Below are positions 1 through 6,558 of a DNA stretch of 50,109 nt, in pieces. The notes beneath the pieces are model-generated. The model was not told the DNA's origin, searched no databases, and saw only the letters and a list, made by a program, of their open reading frames with translations. Source of the stretch: Simkaniaceae bacterium (lineage in GTDB: Bacteria; Chlamydiota; Chlamydiia; Chlamydiales; JACRBE01); NCBI GenBank assembly GCA_021734805.1, contig JAIPIG010000012.1:1-50109 (forward strand), in the 5' to 3' direction. Numbering within the stretch: position 1 is the first letter of the stretch; each line of letters starts with the position of its first letter. The position numbers were made by a program, and so were the translations under genes.

Positions 1-46
1 TATACATACTGTAATCGCGCTCGCTCTTAAAGGCGAAGTGTAAAGT

Positions 47-126
47 GGTTGCTCCTAAAAAACGGAGTAGTTATAAAACTCTCCAATCAGAACCGAGGTT
101 AAAACCTCAAAACTATAGGAGCAACC
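47..126 (+). repeat. Inverted repeat and hairpin in the IS left end, just before the transposase
   Basis: GGTTGCTCCT (47-56) pairs perfectly with AGGAGCAACC (117-126), which ends directly before the transposase ATG at 128 and contains its AGGAG Shine-Dalgarno. A second hairpin, GAGGTT (95-100) with AACCTC (103-108), lies inside. In an RNA the long stem would bury the ribosome-binding site, so it could limit transposase translation of read-through transcripts, or form part of a structured IS RNA. The pairing is seen directly; the role is inferred. Confidence 0.55.
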
Positions 127-127
127 A

Positions 128-1174
128 ATGAGCCATTATGTAGGATTAGACATTTCTATGAAAGAGACAGTTATTTGTATCGTCAATGATAAAGGGGTGT
201 CCGTTCATAGGGGGAAAACAAAAACTGACCCAGAAAAAATTGCTTACCATCTCAAAAAAATTGGTTTAAAAATTGAAAAAATTGGCCTCGAAAGTGGGTC
301 TTTGAGTCACTGGCTGGTTAATGAGCTCCGAAAACTTGAATTACCTGCAATTTGTATTGATGCTCGAAAAATGGCAGTATTTCTCTCTGTCCGAGTTAAT
401 AAAACGGATGATAATGATGCTCAAGGAATTGCAGAGGCCATGAGGTGTGGTTTGTACAAGGAAGTTTGTCAAAAATCCCAACAAGCCGTAGAAACTAGCA
501 CCCTAATGCAGTGTCGAAGAACTTTAGTTCAGCAAAGAGTGCAGTTGATCAATTCGATAAGAGGTTTTTTAAAAACATATGGTGTTCGACTTGGTTCCTG
601 CGGAGAAAAAGAATTTTCCGAGAAGGTAAGGGCCATATTACCGGGGGCCCTGATGATTGCTCGTGAGGGAGTTGAGAGTTTGGTTAATTGTTATGAAAAA
701 CTCAGTGCAGAAATTAAGATACTAGACAAAAGAGTAGAAACCCTTGCGAAGGAAGATGAAGACGTTAAACGACTCATGACAGTTCCGGGAGTTGGTATAG
801 TTACGGCAATGACCTTTAAGATTGAAATTGACGATCCTCATAGATTTAAAAACTCTCGAGATGTGGGAGCCTACTTTGGAATGACCCCTCGCCAATATTC
901 TTCAGGAGAAACCAAACGACAAGGTCGCATATCGAAATGTGGTTCTTCAGAAATGAGAAGTTTGCTTATGGAAGCCGGGTTAGTTTGTTTGACTCGGAGT
1001 AAGAAATGGAGTCGAGTCAAAGCTTGGGGATTAAAAATCATGAGAAAAAACGGGGCAAAAAAAGCCTCCGTGGCAGTTGGGCGAAAGCTTGCAGTCATTA
1101 TGCACCGGATGCTTTTAGAAAAAAAAGACTTTATCCACGGCGAAGAGAAGAAAGTACAGGTAAAGGCAGCCTAA
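128..1174 (+). CDS. IS110/IS1111-family transposase (DEDD recombinase)
   Basis: This 348-residue protein is a full-length IS110-family transposase/recombinase that moves its element with a RuvC-like DEDD domain and a C-terminal serine domain. The N-terminus reads YVGLDIS (first Asp) and is followed by IGLES (Glu) and VNKTDDNDA (the conserved KTD-x2-DA block) near residues 92-101. The C-terminal half has the helix-hairpin-helix-like VPGVGIVTA segment and the GAYFGMTPRQYSSGETKRQG region with SSG, typical of the Transposase_20 (IS116/IS110/IS902) domain. There is no frameshift or stop. The start is supported by AGGAG ending 8 nt upstream. It is the only gene of the element. It is probably active or only recently silenced. 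Confidence 0.95.
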   Translation: MSHYVGLDISMKETVICIVNDKGVSVHRGKTKTDPEKIAYHLKKIGLKIEKIGLESGSLSHWLVNELRKLELPAICIDARKMAVFLSVRVNKTDDNDAQGIAEAMRCGLYKEVCQKSQQAVETSTLMQCRRTLVQQRVQLINSIRGFLKTYGVRLGSCGEKEFSEKVRAILPGALMIAREGVESLVNCYEKLSAEIKILDKRVETLAKEDEDVKRLMTVPGVGIVTAMTFKIEIDDPHRFKNSRDVGAYFGMTPRQYSSGETKRQGRISKCGSSEMRSLLMEAGLVCLTRSKKWSRVKAWGLKIMRKNGAKKASVAVGRKLAVIMHRMLLEKKDFIHGEEKKVQVKAA

Positions 1175-1499
1175 GATTGGATTTAAAACAGGGGCTCTGC
1201 CCCTAACCCCGGCAAAGGACTACTCGCCCTTTGCAACCCCGGAAGGGTATTTAATTGCGAGGGAAAAGCTGAATTTAAATTAGGATATTCTCTAGAACAG
1301 AATTTGTGAAAACCCCGAAGGAAAGGGCAAAGGCGTCGAGCGGTTGGCTCTCTTAGAAGCCGTTTTATACATTGCCTTGCCCCTTGCTTCGAAAGGTATG
1401 GTGGGGCGGAGAAATACAAAGTGTTCTCCATAAAGACCCCGAAGAGAACCACGGAGTTTTTTCACAATTCGATAAAAGGAGAAAAACTTACTTGACATC
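1175..1499 (+). ncRNA. Candidate guide (bridge/seek) RNA region in the IS right end
   Basis: These 325 bases lie between the transposase stop and the right subterminal repeat and hold no convincing gene. They are rich in stem-loops: GGGGC/GCCCC at 1191-1203, and GCAAAGG (1212-1218) with CCTTTGC (1228-1234), followed by more G/C-rich complementary runs to about 1400. In IS1111-type elements the non-coding right end is known to encode the RNA that guides target choice. The placement and hairpins fit that, but no guide loops were matched to the target, so this is an inference from position and structure. Confidence 0.4.
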
Positions 1500-1512
1500 A
1501 GCGCGATTAGAG

Positions 1513-1686
1513 AACCGCTCGTCATTCAAGAGTTGTTTTTTTTGTCGCCGGCATCCCCGCTTGGTCGATTTACCTCACCTCTGCCTATTGTCAATAGCGC
1601 ATCGGTTCGGTAAAGAGCCTTCGGCCCGATCGACCATCGGTGCGCCGGCTTCTAAAAATTCCAACTCTTGAATCCCTCCCGGTATA
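1513..1686. repeat. Palindromic MITE-like repeat, copy 1 (left arm interrupted by the IS)
   Basis: ATTCAAGAGTTG (1524-1535) is the exact reverse complement of CAACTCTTGAAT (1662-1673). Inside lie TGGTCGAT and its complement ATCGACCA, and a GCCGGC near each arm (1547-1552 and 1644-1649). The outer right end reads CGGTATA, complement of the TATACCG that starts copy 2 at 49898. The left TATAC appears to sit at 1-5, split off by the insertion sequence. Arm spacing (about 126 nt) nearly equals that of copy 2 (about 124 nt). The unit has no gene and lies just downstream of the cmk-plsC stop, so its RNA hairpin could also act as a terminator there. Confidence 0.65.
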
Positions 1687-1702
1687 TTTCGGTATAAAAT
1701 GT

Positions 1703-3022
1703 CTAGCGCAACAAATTGCTTTCAACCTCTTGCTGCAAAGCTCGAACAGCCATCTCAACTTGAGATGCAATCTGCGCTTGATACTGTTTATCATTCAATG
1801 ATCCCCTCTCTGAAAAATAGATGGGCTTCCCAAAAATGCAAATCATTGTTTTGAACAGTTTTGGCAACTTTCTACTTCTTGGCCATACCTCAAAAGCGCC
1901 GTGGATATAAACAGGGATAACCGGAGCACCTGTCCTCCCAACTATCCAACCAAGCCCTCTTTTAAAAGGCTCAATCTGCTTTGATCTCGCCCGACGACCC
2001 TCCGGGAACATTACGACTTTCTTTCCTTGCAAGATGAGGCGTTCAATCGAAGAAAACAAAGAGATATCACTGACCCCTCCGGTAATTGGATGAGCATTTA
2101 AAAATGAAATAATGCGACCAAAAAAGAAATGCTTAAATAAGGAAGCGCGGGCTAAGAAATGTAGTGATTTAGGACAACAACACGAAATAATAGGCGGATC
2201 TAAAAAGGATGTATGATTAGAAGCAATAATCGCTGCACCATCGATAATATTCTCTTTGCCATAAACCTTGATATGATAAAAACACCTAATACAAAGATTA
2301 ACAAGTCCTCGAACAGTGTAATAAGCGATTTTCCCCCATACAGTATCCTGACGCCTAGATTTCTTCACTCGATTGACGATTTGTTGTACAACTTCGCCAA
2401 TTGTAAAATCCGAAGTATCGACGACAATGGCATCTTCGGGACAAATTAAGGGAGAAATCTTGCGATTAGAATCATTCGCATCGCGAATCGATTGCTCTTC
2501 TAATATTTTTTCAACTGTGATTGCCTTAACTTGATCAGGAAATTTTTCTTTGAGCTCGGCAAATCGCCGTTCAGCTCGGACGTATGATCGAGCTTTTAAA
2601 AAGAACTTACACTCAGCATGCGGAAAAACGACAGATCCTAAATCTCTCCCCTCCATTACAACATCCTGCCCTTGAGCAAACTGTCTTTGCAAAGCAACAA
2701 TATGATGTCGTACACTTTCAAACTTGGCAATTTCGGATGAATACTTTGTCACATTTGCCGAACGAATATCTGAAGTAACGTCTTGATCCGATAAAAAATA
2801 CTTTTTTCTAGATCCTTCTACTTTCATAGAAAAGTGAAATTGTTGAAAAATATCTTCAGGCCAATTCTTCTCATCTATGGGAAGTTTACGGTTTAGAATA
2901 TAAAGGGCAAAAGCCCGATACATTGCCCCTGTATCGAGATATAAAAAACCCAACTGCTCAGCAACTAATTTTGCAGTTGTTGTTTTGCCGGTTCCCGAGG
3001 GGCCATCAATTGTGATAATCAT
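1703..3022 (-). CDS. cmk-plsC: Fused cytidylate kinase / 1-acylglycerol-3-phosphate acyltransferase
   Basis: Two enzymes are joined in one 439-residue reading frame. Residues 1 to about 222 are cytidylate kinase (CMP/dCMP to CDP/dCDP), with the P-loop GPSGTGKT at 7-14, LDTGAMYRA at 29-37 and the EGRDLG motif at 124-129. Residues about 240-439 are a PlsC acyltransferase that makes phosphatidate from lysophosphatidate. It has the catalytic NHTSFLD (HX4D, His270 and Asp275), FPEGR at 339-343, and VIPVYI at 368-373. In Chlamydia these are, to my knowledge, two adjacent genes, cmk and plsC, downstream of cdsA, so the fusion keeps the order. The linker near 216-235 is basic. It is the last gene of the purA-uppS-cdsA run, about 107 bp after cdsA. 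CDP supply and phosphatidate both feed CDP-diacylglycerol synthesis by CdsA next door. Confidence 0.93.
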   Translation of the reverse strand: MIITIDGPSGTGKTTTAKLVAEQLGFLYLDTGAMYRAFALYILNRKLPIDEKNWPEDIFQQFHFSMKVEGSRKKYFLSDQDVTSDIRSANVTKYSSEIAKFESVRHHIVALQRQFAQGQDVVMEGRDLGSVVFPHAECKFFLKARSYVRAERRFAELKEKFPDQVKAITVEKILEEQSIRDANDSNRKISPLICPEDAIVVDTSDFTIGEVVQQIVNRVKKSRRQDTVWGKIAYYTVRGLVNLCIRCFYHIKVYGKENIIDGAAIIASNHTSFLDPPIISCCCPKSLHFLARASLFKHFFFGRIISFLNAHPITGGVSDISLFSSIERLILQGKKVVMFPEGRRARSKQIEPFKRGLGWIVGRTGAPVIPVYIHGAFEVWPRSRKLPKLFKTMICIFGKPIYFSERGSLNDKQYQAQIASQVEMAVRALQQEVESNLLR

Positions 3023-3043
3023 AACTATAAAAAATCTATATTA

Positions 3044-3095
3044 AAAAAACCCCCTCCATAAATAGAAGTGATTTTTTGACGGTTAAGGAATATTG
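3044..3095. repeat. Dispersed hairpin repeat, copy 1 (between cdsA and cmk-plsC)
   Basis: The segment CCCCTCCATAAATAGA, followed by GATTTTTTGACGGTTAAGGAATATT, is nearly the same as 13587-13631 in the same orientation. The arms here are imperfect (CCCCTCC against AAGTGATTTTTT), whereas copy 2 has a perfect 14-bp stem. It sits inside an operon, so it may give partial termination or an RNA end. It could also be only a degenerate repeat. Confidence 0.55.
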
Positions 3096-3129
3096 GCTAT
3101 CACATCGTTGGCGCGTGAGAGCTCCCCAC

Positions 3130-3996
3130 TCAAACCAGCACTAAAAATAAGTAAAGCGCCGGTATTGTAAAAATTAATGAATCAAACATATCTAAAACAC
3201 CACCAATCCCCGGGATGGTATTGCTATCTTTTATCTGAGCGTCTCTTTTAAAGAGAGACTCTGATAAATCTCCCAACTGCCCCAAAACCCCTAGTAGTAA
3301 ACCGAGTATTATAGACTGAAAGAGAGTTAAAGAAAACTGCATTTGAGGAAGAAATCGTCCTATTAAAAAGAAGCAAATAGATGCGATGAGCGACAAACAC
3401 AAACCGCCAAGAGCACCCTCAATTGTTTTTTTAGGGCTTAAGTGCGGCGCAAGTTTGTGCTTCCCCCAGATCTTCCCAATAAAATAGCCTCCTATATCAG
3501 CTATTTTTGTCACCACGAGGAGGAAAGCCAGCCACACTCTTCCATTATCAGTTAATCCTATTGAGTGGGGATAAACGATATATAAAATTAAGCTAATTGG
3601 AATGACAATGTAGGCAATACCAAATAAACCGGCGCTAATCGAGTAGATTGCATTAGGAATTTGTTTAAAATGGCCCGTTGACAAGAAGAAAATAAATAAG
3701 GCTATGATGAGCATATTAAATGGCATCATTCGGTAGCCAATGACCGAAAGATAAGTCGACAACATCCAAAGCACAGTAAATCCGACAATTAATTTTGGAT
3801 AGACTTGACACCGTTTTTTTTTGATCATTGCCATCCACTCAAAATCTGCAACTAAAATAATACCTGTCAATACAAGAGTTAAAAACAACTGGATCAGTGG
3901 TTGCGTAGAAAAATAAATAAGCACAACCGCTAATATACTAAGTAATACCGATACCCAAGTTCGATGCCTCAAATCCTTAAATGCCACTTTCTTCAT
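3130..3996 (-). CDS. cdsA: Phosphatidate cytidylyltransferase (CDP-diacylglycerol synthase)
   Basis: This 288-residue, very hydrophobic membrane enzyme makes CDP-diacylglycerol from phosphatidate and CTP, the branch point for phosphatidylglycerol and phosphatidylethanolamine. About seven to eight membrane segments are visible. The family signature lies near the C-terminus: SLFKRDAQIKDS followed by IPGIGGVLDMFDSL, with the Lys-Arg, Lys-Asp and final Asp residues in place. The usual HGG appears as IGG and the usual DRxD as DMFD. Length matches the family. It starts 3 nt after the uppS stop, so the two are surely co-transcribed. CDP-DG made here is the substrate of the PgsA-like enzyme at 33999-34538. 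Confidence 0.95.
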   Translation of the reverse strand: MKKVAFKDLRHRTWVSVLLSILAVVLIYFSTQPLIQLFLTLVLTGIILVADFEWMAMIKKKRCQVYPKLIVGFTVLWMLSTYLSVIGYRMMPFNMLIIALFIFFLSTGHFKQIPNAIYSISAGLFGIAYIVIPISLILYIVYPHSIGLTDNGRVWLAFLLVVTKIADIGGYFIGKIWGKHKLAPHLSPKKTIEGALGGLCLSLIASICFFLIGRFLPQMQFSLTLFQSIILGLLLGVLGQLGDLSESLFKRDAQIKDSNTIPGIGGVLDMFDSLIFTIPALYLFLVLV

Positions 3997-3999
3997 TTG

Positions 4000-4758
4000 C
4001 TATATCCCTAGCCTTCTCTGACGATTTTGAAAATTAACAACAGCTGATATAAAATGCTCTCGATTAAAATCGGGCCATAAGACAGGAGTCGTGTAAAATT
4101 CCGAATATGAAGCTTGCCATAATAAGAAATTACTCAATCTCTCCATTCCTCCTGTACGAATAATCAATTCCGGATCACCAAATGGAGCCGTATCCAAGCA
4201 TTGACTAATTAATTCCTCTGTTAATGCCTCTACCGATAACCCCTGCTCCTGAATGGCTTGACAAGCCTTAATAGTTGCCCTACGCAATTCATCACGGCTT
4301 CCATAATTAAGCGCTAACACCAAGTTCATCTGAGATCCATGCTGCGTTGCTTGCTTGATCTCCTTAATGACGAGTTGTAAATTCATTGGGAAAGGGGTTA
4401 GATCACCGATTGTTTCAAATCTAACTCCATTTTGTAACATTTTTTTTCTCATTTTTAGCAAATAAGACTCTAAAATGTACATCAAAGCATGGATTTCATA
4501 AGCGGATCGTTTCCAATTCTCAGTTGAAAATGTATATAACGTCATGGTTTCAATTCCGAGATCAGTCGCTACTTCAACAATATCACTAACAACAGAGGCG
4601 CCTTTCCAATGCCCATATCTAGATGGTCTTCCCCTCATTTTCGCCCATCTTCTATTCCCATCCATTAAAATTGCAATATGCTTTGGAACAGATTCCAAAT
4701 CAACGACTTGCTCTAAATCAGAGTAGGGTGGGTAATAGCAAACTTGAGCTTCAATCAC
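4000..4758 (-). CDS. uppS: Isoprenyl transferase (undecaprenyl diphosphate synthase)
   Basis: This cis-prenyltransferase extends farnesyl diphosphate with isopentenyl diphosphate to make the C55 carrier lipid for peptidoglycan and glycan assembly. It has the full UppS pattern: HIAILMDGNRRWA with the catalytic Asp, YGHWKGA, LYTFSTENWKR, and the C-terminal DPELIIRTGGMERLSNFLLW block. I chose the GTG at 4758, giving 252 residues. It overlaps the purA stop as GTGA and has AGAGG 8 nt upstream. The ATG at 4800 would add 14 poorly conserved residues and overlap purA by 46 nt. The gene lies between purA and cdsA. Precursors would come from the MEP pathway, represented here by ispF. Confidence 0.93.
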   Translation of the reverse strand: MIEAQVCYYPPYSDLEQVVDLESVPKHIAILMDGNRRWAKMRGRPSRYGHWKGASVVSDIVEVATDLGIETMTLYTFSTENWKRSAYEIHALMYILESYLLKMRKKMLQNGVRFETIGDLTPFPMNLQLVIKEIKQATQHGSQMNLVLALNYGSRDELRRATIKACQAIQEQGLSVEALTEELISQCLDTAPFGDPELIIRTGGMERLSNFLLWQASYSEFYTTPVLWPDFNREHFISAVVNFQNRQRRLGI

Positions 4759-6065
4759 TTCTGTGACCTCTTTGCGATGCTTTGACCCACAGGGGTGCAT
4801 AAAGTTTGATTTCTTTCAGGCCCAACAGATATAATTTCAAATTTTAACTCTAACAGTTTTTCTAAATAACCGACATAATCTTTAGCTTTTTCAGGTAGAG
4901 AATCCCATGTTGTCGCCATTTTTGTCGAACACTTCCAACCCGGTATTTTGATATAGATAGGCTTGGCACGTGCCAGTTCATACGTCGAAGCAGGTGGCAA
5001 ATGCCATCGTTTCCCGTCAATCTCGTATTCGGTACACACATAAATTTCATCCAAACCATCTAAAATATCGAGCTTCATTAGGGCTAGGGTGGTTGCACCA
5101 CTTGTATAAACGGCATGCCGAGTCAGCACAGCATCAAACCACCCAATGCGGCGTGCTCGCCCCGTCGTTGTCCCATACTCCCTTGCTTCCTTTAAAGACA
5201 TAAACAGGGATTTTTCATTCTCTCCTAATTCTGTGGGGAACGGCCCCTCTCCCACGCGGGTTTGATAGGCCTTAACAACGCCCAGTATTGACCCAATGCT
5301 TGTGATAGGGACACAAGAACCTACTAACATCCCGGATGGAACTGTTCTAGAAGAAGTGACAAAGGGGTAGGTCCCATATCCCAAATCTAAAAGAGCCCCT
5401 TGAGCACCTTCAACTAAAATAGATTCATTGCGATTGGCTGCCATATAAAGCTCTTCTTCAATAAAGCTAACAAAAGGACTCAACTTTTTTCCATACTCGA
5501 CATACTCACTATAGATTTTTTCTTTATCCAGTTGATGTTGAATGCCATATAGCTCAAAATCTCGATTCTTTATATCCCACACTCTATCTAAACTCTCTTT
5601 TAAATCCGCCGGTTTTAAAAGATCAATCACACGAATTCCAATCCGATCTACTTGGTCAACATAGCAGGGTCCAATCCCTCTTTTCGTTGTTCCAAGAGGG
5701 CTTTCTTTTCGAGCCTTTTCCCTTTCTTCATCCAATAACATATGATACGGCATAATCACATGGGCATAAGCGGATATTCTTAAGCGCTCATTACCAACCT
5801 CAAAATCGAGGCCCTCTATTTCCTTAAATAATTGAGGAGGATAAATCACAGCCCCTGAGCCAAGATAACACCGACAATCTGGTTGCAAAATACCGGAAGG
5901 GAGCAAATGAAAATGATACTCATTTTCTCCTACTGTTACAGTATGCCCTGCATTATGACCGCCTTGCGCGCGGACAATATGCCTAAATTGGGAAGAGAGG
6001 TAGTCAATAATCTTCCCTTTCCCCTCATCACCCCATCCAAGACCGGCTACAATTGAAGTTTGCAT
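4755..6065 (-). CDS. purA: Adenylosuccinate synthetase
   Basis: PurA joins IMP and aspartate using GTP to give adenylosuccinate, the first committed step to AMP. The 436-residue protein has the family's normal length and order: GLGWGDEGKGK (GTP loop and catalytic Asp) at 8-18, GGHNAGHT near 35-42, GTTKRGIGPCY, the switch-like segment VEGAQGALLDLGYGTYPFVTSS, and GTTTGRARRIGWFD. It is the first gene of the minus-strand operon with uppS, cdsA and cmk-plsC, and overlaps uppS by 4 nt. Chlamydia trachomatis is not known to make purines this way and imports nucleotides. A purA here suggests salvage of IMP, or a fuller pathway encoded elsewhere. purB is not in this window. Confidence 0.96.
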   Translation of the reverse strand: MQTSIVAGLGWGDEGKGKIIDYLSSQFRHIVRAQGGHNAGHTVTVGENEYHFHLLPSGILQPDCRCYLGSGAVIYPPQLFKEIEGLDFEVGNERLRISAYAHVIMPYHMLLDEEREKARKESPLGTTKRGIGPCYVDQVDRIGIRVIDLLKPADLKESLDRVWDIKNRDFELYGIQHQLDKEKIYSEYVEYGKKLSPFVSFIEEELYMAANRNESILVEGAQGALLDLGYGTYPFVTSSRTVPSGMLVGSCVPITSIGSILGVVKAYQTRVGEGPFPTELGENEKSLFMSLKEAREYGTTTGRARRIGWFDAVLTRHAVYTSGATTLALMKLDILDGLDEIYVCTEYEIDGKRWHLPPASTYELARAKPIYIKIPGWKCSTKMATTWDSLPEKAKDYVGYLEKLLELKFEIISVGPERNQTLCTPVGQSIAKRSQK

Positions 6066-6558
6066 TCCATTTTCTCATTGAATTCGCATGCTGGCTAAAT
6101 TTTAACACAAGACGTTGAAAAGACAAATCTAAAAAATTTGGATTTAGAATCGAATGCAAATAGAAAACTAGACAGATACAGTGCATTTTAGTATCCTTCT
6201 CTAAACCTGAGGTATCGATATCTCTTTACTCGTCTGTATTGCAGCAGTAATTAGAGAATATTTCAGAGGATTTGATAATGGGAGCTCTCCTATAAACGGC
6301 GTTTGAGCTTGTAGAGTCAAAAAAAAATTAGCAATAAATGGCTGAATAACTCATTAGCGTGTGAGCAACATTCAATCTTTTTTGAGTTTTAATGTTGTAT
6401 ATACCTAAGGAGCGGCTGAATTTGAGGCTTGGGAAGACATCCTGACTCATTAAAACTGCTTTTGTCATGGATTCACTCCCTAAAACATGAACTGATGTGC
6501 CCTAGTTATCGGCATAACAAACTGAAGATCTCGTCATAAGGTAAGGATAAAAATTACT
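6066..6558. other. Long divergent intergenic region between purA and secDF
   Basis: About 490 bases separate the divergent purA and secDF genes and must hold promoters for both. No tRNA or known RNA was recognised. The one item of note is a small minus-strand ORF at 6328-6468, listed separately. secDF has AAGGTAAGGA upstream of its ATG. Confidence 0.5.
6328..6468 (-). CDS. Possible small protein of 46 residues, unknown
   Basis: A 46-codon reading frame starts with ATG at 6468. GGGAG stands 7 nt upstream, one of the better ribosome-binding sites in the window, and the frame ends with TAA at 6328-6330. A run of Ts on the coding strand follows the stop immediately, as in a terminator tail, though no clear stem precedes it. 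The peptide begins MTKAVLMSQDVFPSLKFS. It has no obvious signal peptide and was not recognised. It points the same way as purA, about 260 nt upstream of it. It may be a real small gene, a leader peptide, or chance. Confidence 0.3.
   Translation of the reverse strand: MTKAVLMSQDVFPSLKFSRSLGIYNIKTQKRLNVAHTLMSYSAIYC

Larger units (their letters stand above)
6..1515 (+). mobile_element. IS110-family (IS1111-type) insertion sequence, apparently complete
   Basis: The element carries one intact transposase gene (128-1174). A perfect 10-bp subterminal inverted repeat is visible: TAATCGCGCT at 12-21 and AGCGCGATTA at 1500-1509. Each lies about 6 nt inside the proposed ends. Subterminal rather than terminal repeats, about 1.5 kb length and a long non-coding stretch after the transposase are features of the IS1111 subgroup of IS110. 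The ends were inferred because removing about 6-1515 rejoins TATAC (1-5) to CGCTCGTC (1516 on) and rebuilds the left arm of the palindromic repeat that ends at 1686. No target duplication is expected for this family. The exact ends are uncertain by a few bases. Confidence 0.75.

Noticed and set aside
1372-1671. A 99-codon plus-strand frame spanning the IS right end and the palindromic repeat
   Set aside because: It crosses the inferred IS boundary at about 1515, has no ribosome-binding site, and its sequence is low-complexity and unlike any protein.
6066-6558. Stable RNA (tRNA, tmRNA, 6S) in the purA-secDF gap
   Set aside because: No cloverleaf, TPsiC-like motif or tag reading frame found on either strand.
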